A DNA stretch of 64,000 nucleotides from Acinetobacter calcoaceticus (GCF_016508255.1 NZ_JADVKT010000002.1:310001-374000); one strand, 5' to 3'. Shown: positions 43,172 through 53,049, counted from the first letter of the stretch. The notes: generated from the sequence alone by a model not told the origin. Numbers and translations: made by a program.

Positions 43172-44488
43172 ATGAAAAAATTAATTTTAGCTGCAGCTTG
43201 CGCTGCGGCTTCAGGGACTATTTTTGCAAATTCTTCAGATATAACAGAACAAAGAATTAATTTGCTAGAAACCGAGCTGCAAAAATTAAAAGCAGACCTT
43301 GCCGCTCAAAAAGAAACTCAAAATAATTTACAAGTCAAACAGGTAAAAATTGAAGAAAACATCGAAAAAAATAAAACGATTGAACCTGCTAAACCTATTG
43401 CTCCGTCATGGGTGACTTGGACGGATAATGTGAAGGTATATGGTATTGCCCGTATTGATGCAGCGGTCGATTTTAAGTCATCACCTGACTCGGGTGGTCG
43501 AACAACAAGCAGTCTGTATCGAACACCTTTTGAAAGTGATAAACGTTCTAATCATGCGCGTTCCGATGCCATGATTAATGCAAGCCGAATTGGTGTTTAT
43601 TTTAATAGCCCAAATAAAGCTGTTACGGGAAATATTGAAGCCGATTTCTTTGATAGCTCTAACATGGGAACGGGTGATGGGAAATTCCGTATCCGCCATG
43701 CATTTTTTACTTATAAAGATTGGACCTTTGGTCAAACATGGTCACTCATGTCCAATATGGAAACCCGTACAGAAGCAGTCGACTACACGCAATTTGTGGG
43801 AACCTCATATACACGTACTCCGCAAATTCGTTATGACTGGAAAATCGATGCCAATAATGATTTAAAAGTAGCTCTAGAATATACAGGGTCTAGAGTTTCA
43901 GCACTGCCATCTTTAACGGGTCGCTATTCTTTTAAACAAGGGCCTTTAACTGCACTTGCTCAAGGTTTTATTAATGAGAAATCAGCAGATGTAGCAACTG
44001 CCACGGTTAAAAAAGTAAGTTGGGGTGCAGGAGGTGGCTTAAAATATCAATTAACGCCACAACAATCGGTACAAGCGAATTATCAATATATTGTCGGTGA
44101 TCAAAAGTTTATGCCGTACACCACGCAAAGTGGCTTGGCAAATTCGACAAGTTTAAATGCAGCGGGTGATTTTTCTTTAAATGAAGATAAAACAGATTTA
44201 GTGATGAATAAGTTGAATAGCGTAAATATTGGTTATTCATATAAATTCAATGAACAATGGCGTGCAAACTTATCGGCTTCAATGTTTGATTATGATGATG
44301 ATACAGCTTATGCAAAACTCAATCCGGATGCCAATAAGCGTTTAATTGACTATGCAGCTAACGTCTTTTATTCACCGATTGAACAAATGGATATTGGTAT
44401 GGAATATCATCAAGGCAAGCGAGAAGTTTTTGATGGCAGAACCGCTGACGTGTCACGTGTAAACTTTGTGTCGATGTATAAATTTTAA
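43172..44488 (+). CDS. dcaP: DcaP-like outer-membrane porin for dicarboxylates
   Basis: 438 aa. Signal peptide MKKLILAAACAAASGTIFA, then a heptad-rich coiled coil at about residues 25-75 (ITEQRINLLETELQKLKADLAAQ on), a short Pro-rich linker and a beta barrel ending in the C-terminal Phe (SMYKF). The N-terminal coiled coil and trimeric barrel are the hallmarks of DcaP, an Acinetobacter channel for negatively charged dicarboxylates. Last of dcaA-K-I-J-P; SD AAGGATTAAAAG precedes ATG. Confidence 0.92.
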   Translation: MKKLILAAACAAASGTIFANSSDITEQRINLLETELQKLKADLAAQKETQNNLQVKQVKIEENIEKNKTIEPAKPIAPSWVTWTDNVKVYGIARIDAAVDFKSSPDSGGRTTSSLYRTPFESDKRSNHARSDAMINASRIGVYFNSPNKAVTGNIEADFFDSSNMGTGDGKFRIRHAFFTYKDWTFGQTWSLMSNMETRTEAVDYTQFVGTSYTRTPQIRYDWKIDANNDLKVALEYTGSRVSALPSLTGRYSFKQGPLTALAQGFINEKSADVATATVKKVSWGAGGGLKYQLTPQQSVQANYQYIVGDQKFMPYTTQSGLANSTSLNAAGDFSLNEDKTDLVMNKLNSVNIGYSYKFNEQWRANLSASMFDYDDDTAYAKLNPDANKRLIDYAANVFYSPIEQMDIGMEYHQGKREVFDGRTADVSRVNFVSMYKF

Positions 44489-44506
44489 AATAGGGCGTAA
44501 TTAAAA

Positions 44507-45724
44507 ATGGAAAAAATAGTTGAGCCCAATGCAGAAAATATACTGTCAAAAAGCTTTATTTTTATCATGGCAATGACATGTGGAATTTGTGCGGGTTCAA
44601 ACTATTATAACCAGCCCTTAATCTATTCAATTGCTGAAGCATTAAAAGTAAATGCCGATCAAGTGGCTTTAACCATTGTCATTAGCCAACTGTCCTATGC
44701 CGTTGGCCTTTTTATATTGGTTCCTTTAGGCGACTTTTTTGAAAAGCGTAGTTATATTTGTTTGCTCATGTGTTGTACGGGCTTTGCACAGGTGGGGCTT
44801 TCACTCAGCCAAACCTTGCCAGCTTTATATGGCTTTACTTTTTTAGCGACATTCTTTTCTATTGCGACTCAAGTTCTAGTTCCTTTCGCTGCAGGTTTAG
44901 CTGGCCCGCAAAAAAGTCCACAAGTTGTGGGTACTCTCATGAGTGGTTTGTTCTTAGGGATTTTATTGGCGCGCTCTATTGCTGGCTTACTTTCTACAGT
45001 TTGGTCTTGGCATGCGGTCTATTTAATTAGTGGAATCGTCATTTTAATTTTTGCTGGGGTGATGTGGACAAAGTTACCAATTGCACGTAAGTCGCACCAA
45101 CTCAATATTCTACAGATTTATGGTTCGCTATTTTCATTAGCTGTTCATCAACCTCATTTGCTACGCCGTGGTTTGGCAGGGGGAATTGGCTTTGGTATTT
45201 TGGCGCTCATTTTTACCACCATGACTTTTATTTTGGCGAATGCACCGTATCACTTTAATGATTTTCAAATTGGTTTATTTGGAATTGTTGGATTGGCTGG
45301 CGTATTTGCAACGCCTTGGGCGGGTAAGAAAATTGCGGCGGGACTTGAAAATAAAATTGCTGTGATTTGTATGGTGTTATTAATTAGTGCGTGGATTCCT
45401 CTATTTTTTGCACAGCAATCTTTAGTGGCGTATGCAGTCGGTGTGATCATGGCATATTTTGGATTATCGGCATTTCATGTGTTGAACCAAAATCTGGTCT
45501 ACCGAATTTCTGCAGAAGCTCGTTCCCGTATTAATTCAATCTATATGACTCTATATTTTGGTGGAGCTGCCTTAGGTTCTTTTATTGCAGTGTATGCATG
45601 GAAGCATTGGGGCTGGGAAGCATGTGCCGCTTTAGGTTTAGCAATGGCAATATTAAGTTTTATGATTGATCGCTTAGATTTTTATGAAATGGGCAAGCTT
45701 GCAAAGCAAGAAAAAGCTCCATAA
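44507..45724 (+). CDS. MFS transporter (YgaY-like group), paralogue of 32384-33568
   Basis: 405 aa, 12 predicted helices. GICAGSNYYNQPLIYSIAEALKVNADQVALTIVISQLSYAVGLFILVPLGDFFEKRS parallels the transporter at 32384-33568 in sequence and length. It lies 18 nt after dcaP and may be part of that operon. Function unknown; export of an intermediate or uptake of a related acid are both possible. A hairpin AAGCTCC/GGAGCTT (45714-45734) at the stop codon may end the transcript. Confidence 0.85.
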   Translation: MEKIVEPNAENILSKSFIFIMAMTCGICAGSNYYNQPLIYSIAEALKVNADQVALTIVISQLSYAVGLFILVPLGDFFEKRSYICLLMCCTGFAQVGLSLSQTLPALYGFTFLATFFSIATQVLVPFAAGLAGPQKSPQVVGTLMSGLFLGILLARSIAGLLSTVWSWHAVYLISGIVILIFAGVMWTKLPIARKSHQLNILQIYGSLFSLAVHQPHLLRRGLAGGIGFGILALIFTTMTFILANAPYHFNDFQIGLFGIVGLAGVFATPWAGKKIAAGLENKIAVICMVLLISAWIPLFFAQQSLVAYAVGVIMAYFGLSAFHVLNQNLVYRISAEARSRINSIYMTLYFGGAALGSFIAVYAWKHWGWEACAALGLAMAILSFMIDRLDFYEMGKLAKQEKAP

Positions 45725-45734
45725 AGAGGAGCTT
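45714..45734. terminator. weak terminator-like hairpin after the MFS gene
   Basis: AAGCTCC-ataaaga-GGAGCTT. It lies between convergent genes. A and T tracts are short. Confidence 0.4.
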
Positions 45735-45744
45735 AGATATTTTA

Positions 45745-46179
45745 TTATTTTCGAATAATCATTAAGGTTGCCGAGGCAAAGGCATATACTTTGCCATTTT
45801 CATCTACGATTTTACCTTCGGTACTAATAATATTGCGTCCCGCATTAATTAATTCGGCTGTCGCATAGTAAGACGTGTCAACTTGCATGGGGCGAATCAT
45901 TTTTACATTTAAATCAATAGTTCCATAGCCAACCCCATGTTCAAGTAAGGTATGAGCTGCACTGCCTGTAGCGGTGTCTAGCGCTGTCGCGCAAAAACCG
46001 CCGTGTACACCGCCTTGTATATTCCGATGTTCTTTGCGAGGAGTAACTTTATACGTTGCTTTACCTTCGGACACCTCTACGAGTTCCATCGGTATGGTGT
46101 GAGCCATAGGTGAGGGTGAAACTTCACAATTTTTTAAAGCGGTTAAAAACTCAAGACCTGTGTATTTCGGGCTTTCCAT
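45745..46179 (-). CDS. PaaI-type hotdog thioesterase
   Basis: 144 aa. RNIQGGVHGGFCATALDTATGSAAHTLLE at about residues 52-80 carries the HGG turn and the catalytic Asp of the 4HBT hotdog family; DLNVKMIRPM matches the conserved strand after it. Probably hydrolyses stalled acyl-CoA esters and frees CoA in this CoA-intensive region. Divergent from the large acyl-CoA dehydrogenase gene. Confidence 0.85.
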   Translation of the reverse strand: MESPKYTGLEFLTALKNCEVSPSPMAHTIPMELVEVSEGKATYKVTPRKEHRNIQGGVHGGFCATALDTATGSAAHTLLEHGVGYGTIDLNVKMIRPMQVDTSYYATAELINAGRNIISTEGKIVDENGKVYAFASATLMIIRK

Positions 46180-46245
46180 GAATCGTCCTTGGATGATTAA
46201 GCAATGTAATCACCATACTATAAATTGAATTTTTACGGAATAAAA

Positions 46246-46260
46246 TTTTGCAATACAAAA
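46246..46260. promoter_or_regulatory. IclR-type operator, site H
   Basis: TTTTGCAATACAAAA, inside a dyad with exact 8-base arms AAATTTTG/CAAAATTT (46243-46263). It is 67 bp upstream of the thioesterase start codon. Confidence 0.5.
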
Positions 46261-46384
46261 TTTAAATTTATTCTTGTTAAGTGAACCTAATTACTTTTTA
46301 TTTCATGTTTATATTTAAAACATATACTTATATTTCATGATTATTATTGAGTTGTAATAATTATATTAAATTAGTGAAAATATA

Positions 46385-46399
46385 TTTTGCTATAAGAAA
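46385..46399. promoter_or_regulatory. IclR-type operator, site I
   Basis: TTTTGCTATAAGAAA, 100 bp upstream of the large acyl-CoA dehydrogenase. Weakest of the set. Confidence 0.35.
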
Positions 46400-46498
46400 T
46401 TTTTTGATATTTTGGTGAAGTTGAAATAATAAAAGTCCATTTTAAGGAAAAAACGATATCTGCCTCTCTCACCGGCAGTATCGTGGAAGGGAAAAACT

Positions 46499-48301
46499 AT
46501 GCCTTTATATAAAGCTCCATTACGTGACATGCAATTTGTGCTGCATGAAATGCTTCAAACAGAACAGAACTACCAAGGTTTAAGCAAATATCAGGAAAGC
46601 GTAAATCGAGAGTTAATTGATCAATATTTAGAGGCGGCAGCAGATTTTTGTGAAAATGAGTTGGCGCCCATAAATCAAAATGGCGATCAGGAAGGATGCC
46701 ATTTAAATCAAGGCGTGGTGACAACTCCGAAAGGTTTTAAAGAAGCCTACCAAAAATATGCCGAGCTTGGATTCACTTCACTAACGGCTAACCCTGAATA
46801 TGGCGGACAAGGCTTACCGACTTTATTACGGATTGCCATTTCCGAAATGTTATGTGGTTCTAATTGGGCTTGGGCGATGTATCCGGGACTGTCACATGGC
46901 GCAATGAGAACAATTGAGCATCATGGAACCGAGCAACAAAAACAAAAGTTTTTAACTAAACTCATTAGTGGTGTTTGGACGGGAACCATGTGTTTAACCG
47001 AATCACATGCGGGCTCAGACCTCGGTTTAATTAGAACAAAAGCAGAACCAAATCCGGATGGTAGTTACTCAATTACAGGTGAAAAGATTTTTATCTCGGC
47101 GGGTGAACATGACCTTTCTGAAAATATTATTCATATTGTTTTAGCTCGGTTGCCTCAAGCACCGGCAGGGACTAAAGGTATTTCTTTATTTATTGTGCCT
47201 AAATTTAATGTGAGTGATGATGGGAATTTAGAGGACCGTAATAAAGTCGTCTGTAGTGCCATTGAACATAAAATGGGTATTCATGGCAACGCGACGTGTG
47301 TGCTTAATTTTGATGGTGCAAAAGGTTATTTGATTGGTCCGGAAAATCGTGGCCTAAATTGTATGTTTACCTTTATGAATACGGCGCGTATTGGAACTGC
47401 GGTACAGGGACTGGCAGCTTCTGAAATTTCATTTCAAGGGGCATTAAATTATGCCAAAGAGCGACTCGCTATGCGTTCGTTATCTGGCCCCAAATATCCA
47501 GAAAAAAATGCTGACCCAATTATTGTGCATCCCGCTGTGCGTTCGATGTTGATGACCCAAAAAGCTTTTTCTGAAGGTGGTCGTGCACTGGCTTACTTTC
47601 TAGCTCAGCATGTCGATATTGTGGAAAGTTCAGCCGATCAGGAGCAACAAAAACAATCTGATGAGTTACTCGCTTTTTTAACACCAATTGCTAAAGCTTT
47701 TTTAACCGAGTCTGGCAATGAATCTGCAAAACATGGTGTTCAGGTGTTTGGCGGCCATGGCTTTATTGTTGAGCATGGAATGGAGCAAATTGTACGCGAT
47801 GCACGGATTTCAACATTGTATGAGGGAACAACCGAAATCCAGTCTTTAGATCTGCTTGCACGTAAAGTCCTCAAGTCAGAAGGTAAACTTTTAAAGAATA
47901 TGACTGGTTTAATTGATCAATTTATTAGTCAACAGCAAGCCAATGAAGTGCTTAAATCTTATTTAGAAAAATTAGCTGACCTTAAACAACAATGGTTGTC
48001 ACTAACTAAAACGATTGCCGAGAAAGCGAAGCACAACCCTGAAGAAATTGGTGCAGCTTCGGTCGATTATCTTTATTTTTCTAGTTACGTCGTCTTTGCT
48101 TATCTTTGGGCTCGAATGGCACAAGTTGCCCATGAAAGATTAGAGGCAGGTACACAAGAGGAAGCTTTCTATAAAGCGAAGTTAACAACAGCTAAGTTTT
48201 TCTATCAAAAACTTCTGCATCGGACACAAAGCCATGCTGCTTCTATTGAGTCTGGAGCTGAATCGGTCATGGAGCTCGACCAAGATGCTTTTGCATTTTA
48301 G
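46499..48301 (+). CDS. large acyl-CoA dehydrogenase with C-terminal extension (DmdC/FadE-like)
   Basis: 600 aa. N-terminal helix region, then the FAD motif TMCLTESHAGSDLGLIRT. The catalytic-Glu motif is LYEGTTEIQSLDLLARK at about residues 440-456, and the IHGNATCVLNFDGA and FGGHGFIVEHGMEQIVRDARIS segments are present. The last 130 residues form the Acyl-CoA_dh_C-type extension found in 3-methylmercaptopropionyl-CoA dehydrogenase (DmdC) homologues. Exact substrate is not clear; a short or medium chain, or sulfur-containing, acyl-CoA is possible. Its promoter region carries IclR-type sites, which ties it loosely to the dca regulon. Confidence 0.87.
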   Translation: MPLYKAPLRDMQFVLHEMLQTEQNYQGLSKYQESVNRELIDQYLEAAADFCENELAPINQNGDQEGCHLNQGVVTTPKGFKEAYQKYAELGFTSLTANPEYGGQGLPTLLRIAISEMLCGSNWAWAMYPGLSHGAMRTIEHHGTEQQKQKFLTKLISGVWTGTMCLTESHAGSDLGLIRTKAEPNPDGSYSITGEKIFISAGEHDLSENIIHIVLARLPQAPAGTKGISLFIVPKFNVSDDGNLEDRNKVVCSAIEHKMGIHGNATCVLNFDGAKGYLIGPENRGLNCMFTFMNTARIGTAVQGLAASEISFQGALNYAKERLAMRSLSGPKYPEKNADPIIVHPAVRSMLMTQKAFSEGGRALAYFLAQHVDIVESSADQEQQKQSDELLAFLTPIAKAFLTESGNESAKHGVQVFGGHGFIVEHGMEQIVRDARISTLYEGTTEIQSLDLLARKVLKSEGKLLKNMTGLIDQFISQQQANEVLKSYLEKLADLKQQWLSLTKTIAEKAKHNPEEIGAASVDYLYFSSYVVFAYLWARMAQVAHERLEAGTQEEAFYKAKLTTAKFFYQKLLHRTQSHAASIESGAESVMELDQDAFAF

Positions 48302-48319
48302 TGAATCGTCATTTTTAGG

Positions 48320-48360
48320 ATCACTGGGTGAAATTTAAATGTTTGATTTTACCCAGTGAT
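48320..48360. terminator. stable hairpin after the large acyl-CoA dehydrogenase
   Basis: ATCACTGGGT and ACCCAGTGAT, exact ten-base arms around 21 nt. It lacks a clear T-tract, so termination efficiency is doubtful. Confidence 0.45.
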
Positions 48361-48497
48361 TAAATTTGTAACTTTAGACTCATGAGTTTTTGGTAGGAAA
48401 AACCAATTTAGCCAAAGAAATAGATGGTTAACATAAGCATTAAAACGTGAATTTTCATTAAATATTGATGTTGGATAAGGACTATGGAAAGAAAGTC

Positions 48498-49301
48498 ATG
48501 AATGCTTATTATCAATTAATAGATAGAACAATTGGCTCTCAATGTGAAGTAATTGCTCGTTATTGTTCAACTGTTCATGCACAAGGGGCATGGAACCCTC
48601 ATGAACAGCATATGGCACCTGCAAGTGGGGTTATTGCTGCAGAGTTAGAGCAATTTTCACCACGACAAGATATGCGAATTGGTCGAATTAGTTTTGATAT
48701 TTTCGGCTTGATTGCATTTGGTGAATTTACCATTAAGACACAAGTGATTCGTGCTGGAAAAACTATTGAATTGATTGAAGCCGAAATGCAAGCACAAGGC
48801 AAAACTTGCATTGTGGCTAGAGCATGGCGCATGTGTACTCAAGATAGCTCAGATATTGCTGGGCTTGAAGATCGGCCTGTCCATCATCCAGATACCTTTA
48901 CAGAGTGGAAGGGTATGAAAAGATGGCCGGGTGGTTTTATTCAAACGCTAGTAACTAAAACTGACGATCAACATCGTGCGGGCAAAGGCATTGTTTGGCT
49001 CAATAATGATAACGAAATCATTGAAGGACAGCCAACGACAGATTTTGCACATTTGATTGGCATGGTAGATACCGCAAACGGAATTGTACCTAGACAAGAA
49101 GGTGAATTTACGTGGGGCTTTCCAAATCTTGATTTGCAAATTCACATGCACCGCTATCCGCAAGGTAAATGGTTGGGTTTGGAAACCGTTCAGCAATATG
49201 GTTCGGATGGCATTGGCTTAACGAGTGCTGTTTTACATGATGTATATGGCCCATTTGGACGAAGCGAACAAATTTTGACTTTACGTAAAATGGCTAAATA
49301 A
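48498..49301 (+). CDS. acyl-CoA thioesterase-like protein (TesB/4HBT double hotdog)
   Basis: 267 aa from ATG 48498, which has GGAAAG upstream; starts at 48465/48468 are possible. Two weak hotdog repeats are suggested by PASGVIAAELEQFSPRQDMRIGRISFDIFGLIAFGEFTIKTQVIRAGKTIELIEAEMQAQGKTCIVARAWRM and by the C-terminal WGFPNLDLQIHMHRYPQGKWLGLETVQQYGSDGIGLTSAVLHDVYGPFGRSEQILTL, with the typical final LHD-GPFGRS element. Probably a soluble thioesterase that clears acyl-CoA; not proven. Ends at a strong terminator. Confidence 0.8.
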   Translation: MNAYYQLIDRTIGSQCEVIARYCSTVHAQGAWNPHEQHMAPASGVIAAELEQFSPRQDMRIGRISFDIFGLIAFGEFTIKTQVIRAGKTIELIEAEMQAQGKTCIVARAWRMCTQDSSDIAGLEDRPVHHPDTFTEWKGMKRWPGGFIQTLVTKTDDQHRAGKGIVWLNNDNEIIEGQPTTDFAHLIGMVDTANGIVPRQEGEFTWGFPNLDLQIHMHRYPQGKWLGLETVQQYGSDGIGLTSAVLHDVYGPFGRSEQILTLRKMAK

Positions 49302-49312
49302 ATATGCGACCC

Positions 49313-49348
49313 AATAAAAAAGTCATCTCTAAGGATGACTTTTTTATT
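49313..49348. terminator. bidirectional intrinsic terminator
   Basis: AATAAAAAAGTCATC, loop TCTAAG, then the exact complement. Both flanks carry the A/T tracts, and two convergent genes meet here. Confidence 0.95.
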
Positions 49349-49362
49349 ATAGGACTAAATTT

Positions 49363-52300
49363 TTAACTGCGAACTTTAATCAGTGTTGGTGTAAGTTCAT
49401 CCCAACGAGCTTTTGCAGCATCCATTGCTTTCATTTTGATATGGCCATAACCACGAACTTCTGCTGGTAATTTTGCAATTTGTTCAGCAACTGCCAAGTT
49501 GTGATTGTTTGGTGCTTCAACAAGTGCTTCAACGAAAGTAATATAACGATCACGCCATGCTTGTTCATGTTGACGCTCTTCTTGACGCGCAAATGGGTCA
49601 AGGAAAGTCTCACGAAGCCATTGTAAGCGGGCAAGCATCATCATTGGGAAGCGCATCCAGTAACCAAACGCACGTTTACGAACATTTTTCAGACCACCGA
49701 GTAAGGCGGGTGGAGCAAGATGGTAAGTTAAACGTAGGTCTTTACCAAACTGTGTTTCAATCGATTCTTTGAAGCTTTTGCCTGTTAAAAGACGTGCAAC
49801 TTCATATTCATCTTTATACGCCATAACTCTGTATAGCTGAGTCGCAATCGTACCTGTTAATTCTTCTGGTAACTTTTTAGCTGCCAGCTCTACAAGCGTA
49901 CGGTATTTAGTCGCATACGCGTCATTCCAATACTCTGTTAGACGAGCAGAGCGGTCTTCAACAAGTTCAGCCAAAGTTTGCGGCGTTTTTGTTTTTGGCA
50001 TTGCTGCAAGTAGACGAGCAGCTAACGTTGGATCACTTGCAAGGTGACAACCCACACGGAAAGCTTCAAGGTTCTTTTCAACAGCCGTACCATTTAACTT
50101 AATTGCTTTTTCAATGCTTTCACGTAATAACGGGATACGACCAGATTGCCACGCCATACCGAGTAACAACTGATTTGTATAAATTGCATCACCTAAGAGT
50201 TGTGTTGCAATGCGAGCTGCTGGCAGAGAAACAAGTTGACCTTGATGAACACGAACACGGAGACGATCAATTAAATCGGTAATTGGCGCAAACCAGTCAC
50301 GAGATTTAATAAATTCAGAAGTAGGAGTGCTGTCTTCATTTACAATAACCAAAGCATCATCTCTTAAGCGAGAAAGAGCTGCACTACCACCTGCGACTAC
50401 GGCATCGGCACCAATCAATAATTCACATTGACCTGCCGGAATTTTAGTAGAAGAAATTTGCTCATCAGTTGCTGCAAGTTGTACATATGAATAAACCGTA
50501 CCGCCTTTTTGGGCAAGTCCAGCCATGTCCATGACACGTGTTGCTTTGCCTTCTAGGTGAGCTGCCATACCAAGTAGTGCACCAACAGTCACAACACCTG
50601 TACCACCAATACCACCGACCATAATACGACTTGGAACATCATATAATTGAGGAATGATTGGTGAGGTAGGCCAGCCTGCGCTAATTCCTTCAAATTTAGC
50701 AGGGCGTTTCATATCACGTGTATGAACAGTCACAAAACTTGGGCAGAACCCTTCAGCACAAGTAAAGTCTTTATTACAGCTACTTTGGTTAATTTGACGT
50801 TTAGTGCCTAACGCAGTCTCTACAGGTTCAATAGATAAGCAATTTGATTTTTTCGAACAGTCGCCACAGCCTTCGCAAATATCGCTGTTGATGTATAGAC
50901 GTTCGGCTGGGTCAGGATATGCATCACGTTTACGGCGACGGCGTTTTTCACTTGCACAAGTTTGTACATAAATTAAAGCGGTTACACCTGAAACTTCACG
51001 CAATTCACGTTGAACGGCATCGAGTTCATTGCGGTGGCGAATTTCCACGCCTGGTGCAATGCCATCTTCTTCGTTTAATAGTTTAACTTCATCAGTCACA
51101 ATGACTTGTTTTTTAATACCTTCGGCATCGAGCTGGCGCGTTAACTGTGCAACGCTCAAATGTCCATCTACATGTTGACCACCTGTCATCGCAACAGCAT
51201 CGTTGTAGAGGATTTTGTAGGTAATATTAATTTTTGCAGCAATAGACTGACGAATTGCTAAGTAACCTGAGTGGAAATAAGTTCCATCACCAAGGTTAGC
51301 GAAAATATGTTTTTCATTGGTAAAGTGCGATGCACCCGCCCAACTTACACCTTCACCGCCCATTTGCGAGAACGTTTCTGTACCACGGTCAAGTGAAACG
51401 GCAATATAGTGGCAACCAATACCACCGAGTGCGCGGCTACCTTCAGGGACGACTGTTGATGAGTTATGTGGGCAACCACTACAGAAATACGGTTTACGTT
51501 CAGCAAGATCAATGACACGTTTTGATTCTTGCTCTGCTTTTAGCAGTAAGTCGATTCTACTTTGAATTTGTACTTTTAAGCTTTCTGGAATATCTAATTT
51601 TAAGAAGCGTGCAGCCAGCATTTTTGCAATCGGTTCAGGCTGGTACTCATAGTGACCAATGAGTGGGGCTTCTTCAATTGAGGTACTCCATTCACCTTTA
51701 CCATCGGTTGCTTTACCAATCACATGTGGACGTTTGTCATCAGGAAGTGAGTACAGCTCATCCTTAATTTGTGTTTCAATAATTGGACGTTTTTCTTCAA
51801 TAACGATCAGTTCTTGCAAGCCTTCGGCAAACTCACGAACGCCTTGAGGTTCTAAAGGCCAAATCAGACCAACTTGATAAACACGTAGCCCAAGCTGCTG
51901 AGCAGTTTCATCTTCAATACCTAAAATGCGTAAGGCTTCAATTGTATCTAAATAACCTTTACCACTTGCGGCAATACCAATACGGGCATTTTCACAAGGC
52001 CATGTAACGGTATTGATTTTATTGGCACGGGCATAGGCCAAAACAGCAGGTAAGCGATATTTATAAAGACGTTCTTCTTGCTGAATTCCGTGATCTGGCC
52101 AACGAATATTAACGCCGTCGGCAGGGAAATTAACGTCTTTTGGTATAACAGGGGTGACTCGGTCTAGATCAACATGAACTGAAGCGGAAGTTTCTACAAT
52201 TTCACTGACCAGTTTCATTGAAGACCAGAGACCAGAAAAACGTGAAATAGCAATGGCGTGAACACCAAAGTCTAAAATTTGTTGAACGGATGTTGGATAG

Positions 52301-52845
52301 AAAATTGGAATACCGCAACCAATCATGACATGTTCGGATTGGTGAGGGATTGTAGAAGATTTACATGAGTGGTCATCACCAAATAAAGCAACGACACCAC
52401 CACGTTCAGAGGTACCAGCTAAGTTAGCATGGCGGAGTACATCGCCTGAACGATCAACACCCGGGCCTTTACCATACCACCATGAAGACACTCCATCATA
52501 TTTGCCTTGACCTGAAAGGTTAACTTGTTGAGTACCCCAAATTGCGGTAGCAGCCAAGTCTTCATTTACGCCAGGTTGAAATACGACATTATGGGATTTA
52601 AGTAATCCTTCAACTTGCCAAAGGAAACTATCATAGTTACCAACAGGGGAGCCGCGATAACCAGAAATAAAACCAGCAGTATGATAACCATTAATGGCGT
52701 CACGGCGAGTTTGGGCAAGAGGCAACCGAACAAGCGCCTGAATACCCGTCATATATGCTGTACCGTTATCACTTACATATTTATCTTCAAGTGACACATC
52801 CTTTGTTGCAATAATATTTGGAGTGACTTTTGTAGCTATATTCAT
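49363..52845 (-). CDS. indolepyruvate ferredoxin oxidoreductase family protein (fused IorA-IorB type)
   Basis: 1160 aa thiamine-diphosphate/iron-sulfur enzyme that oxidatively decarboxylates aryl-pyruvates, or branched-chain 2-oxoacids, to acyl-CoA. N-terminal pyrimidine-binding half (residues about 30-420). The central TPP-binding part has CSGCPHNSSTVVPEGSRALGGIGCHY and GGEGVSWAGASHFTNEKHIFANLGDGTYFHSG. A 4Fe-4S-type Cys cluster is in INSDICEGCGDCSKKSNCLSIEPV. The C-terminal gamma-like domain follows (GGIGGTGVVTVGALLGMAAH). SD AAGGAGAT precedes ATG 52845. Its gene lies between the dca and liu regions. Aryl-pyruvate to arylacetyl-CoA would feed the paa pathway; 2-oxoisocaproate to isovaleryl-CoA would feed liu. 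Substrate open. Confidence 0.9.
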   Translation of the reverse strand: MNIATKVTPNIIATKDVSLEDKYVSDNGTAYMTGIQALVRLPLAQTRRDAINGYHTAGFISGYRGSPVGNYDSFLWQVEGLLKSHNVVFQPGVNEDLAATAIWGTQQVNLSGQGKYDGVSSWWYGKGPGVDRSGDVLRHANLAGTSERGGVVALFGDDHSCKSSTIPHQSEHVMIGCGIPIFYPTSVQQILDFGVHAIAISRFSGLWSSMKLVSEIVETSASVHVDLDRVTPVIPKDVNFPADGVNIRWPDHGIQQEERLYKYRLPAVLAYARANKINTVTWPCENARIGIAASGKGYLDTIEALRILGIEDETAQQLGLRVYQVGLIWPLEPQGVREFAEGLQELIVIEEKRPIIETQIKDELYSLPDDKRPHVIGKATDGKGEWSTSIEEAPLIGHYEYQPEPIAKMLAARFLKLDIPESLKVQIQSRIDLLLKAEQESKRVIDLAERKPYFCSGCPHNSSTVVPEGSRALGGIGCHYIAVSLDRGTETFSQMGGEGVSWAGASHFTNEKHIFANLGDGTYFHSGYLAIRQSIAAKINITYKILYNDAVAMTGGQHVDGHLSVAQLTRQLDAEGIKKQVIVTDEVKLLNEEDGIAPGVEIRHRNELDAVQRELREVSGVTALIYVQTCASEKRRRRKRDAYPDPAERLYINSDICEGCGDCSKKSNCLSIEPVETALGTKRQINQSSCNKDFTCAEGFCPSFVTVHTRDMKRPAKFEGISAGWPTSPIIPQLYDVPSRIMVGGIGGTGVVTVGALLGMAAHLEGKATRVMDMAGLAQKGGTVYSYVQLAATDEQISSTKIPAGQCELLIGADAVVAGGSAALSRLRDDALVIVNEDSTPTSEFIKSRDWFAPITDLIDRLRVRVHQGQLVSLPAARIATQLLGDAIYTNQLLLGMAWQSGRIPLLRESIEKAIKLNGTAVEKNLEAFRVGCHLASDPTLAARLLAAMPKTKTPQTLAELVEDRSARLTEYWNDAYATKYRTLVELAAKKLPEELTGTIATQLYRVMAYKDEYEVARLLTGKSFKESIETQFGKDLRLTYHLAPPALLGGLKNVRKRAFGYWMRFPMMMLARLQWLRETFLDPFARQEERQHEQAWRDRYITFVEALVEAPNNHNLAVAEQIAKLPAEVRGYGHIKMKAMDAAKARWDELTPTLIKVRS

Positions 52846-53049
52846 TTATATCTCCTTAGAATTTTTAGTAGCTCGGACTACTTTCTTTTTTCAACATCCA
52901 GTTGAATATTTGGAGCAAGTGACATACAAAATAAAAAGAATCGGTTCCTCTTCTTAAAAAAGAATTAGTGCCAATGTATGTACATTTAGTCATTGTGGTT
53001 GATCTAAACTGGTGCAACAATCCGTAATTTAGGAAAAGATATTTACGTT

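Larger units (their letters stand above)
46180..46498. other. 319-bp divergent promoter region with two IclR-type sites
   Basis: AT-rich region between the thioesterase and the 600-aa acyl-CoA dehydrogenase. Sites H and I are listed separately. No ORF. Confidence 0.65.

Noticed and set aside
46497..49772. Several short antisense frames inside acyl-CoA dehydrogenase, thioesterase and oxidoreductase genes.
   Set aside because: They lie wholly in other frames of well-supported genes and have no ribosome-binding sites or family motifs.
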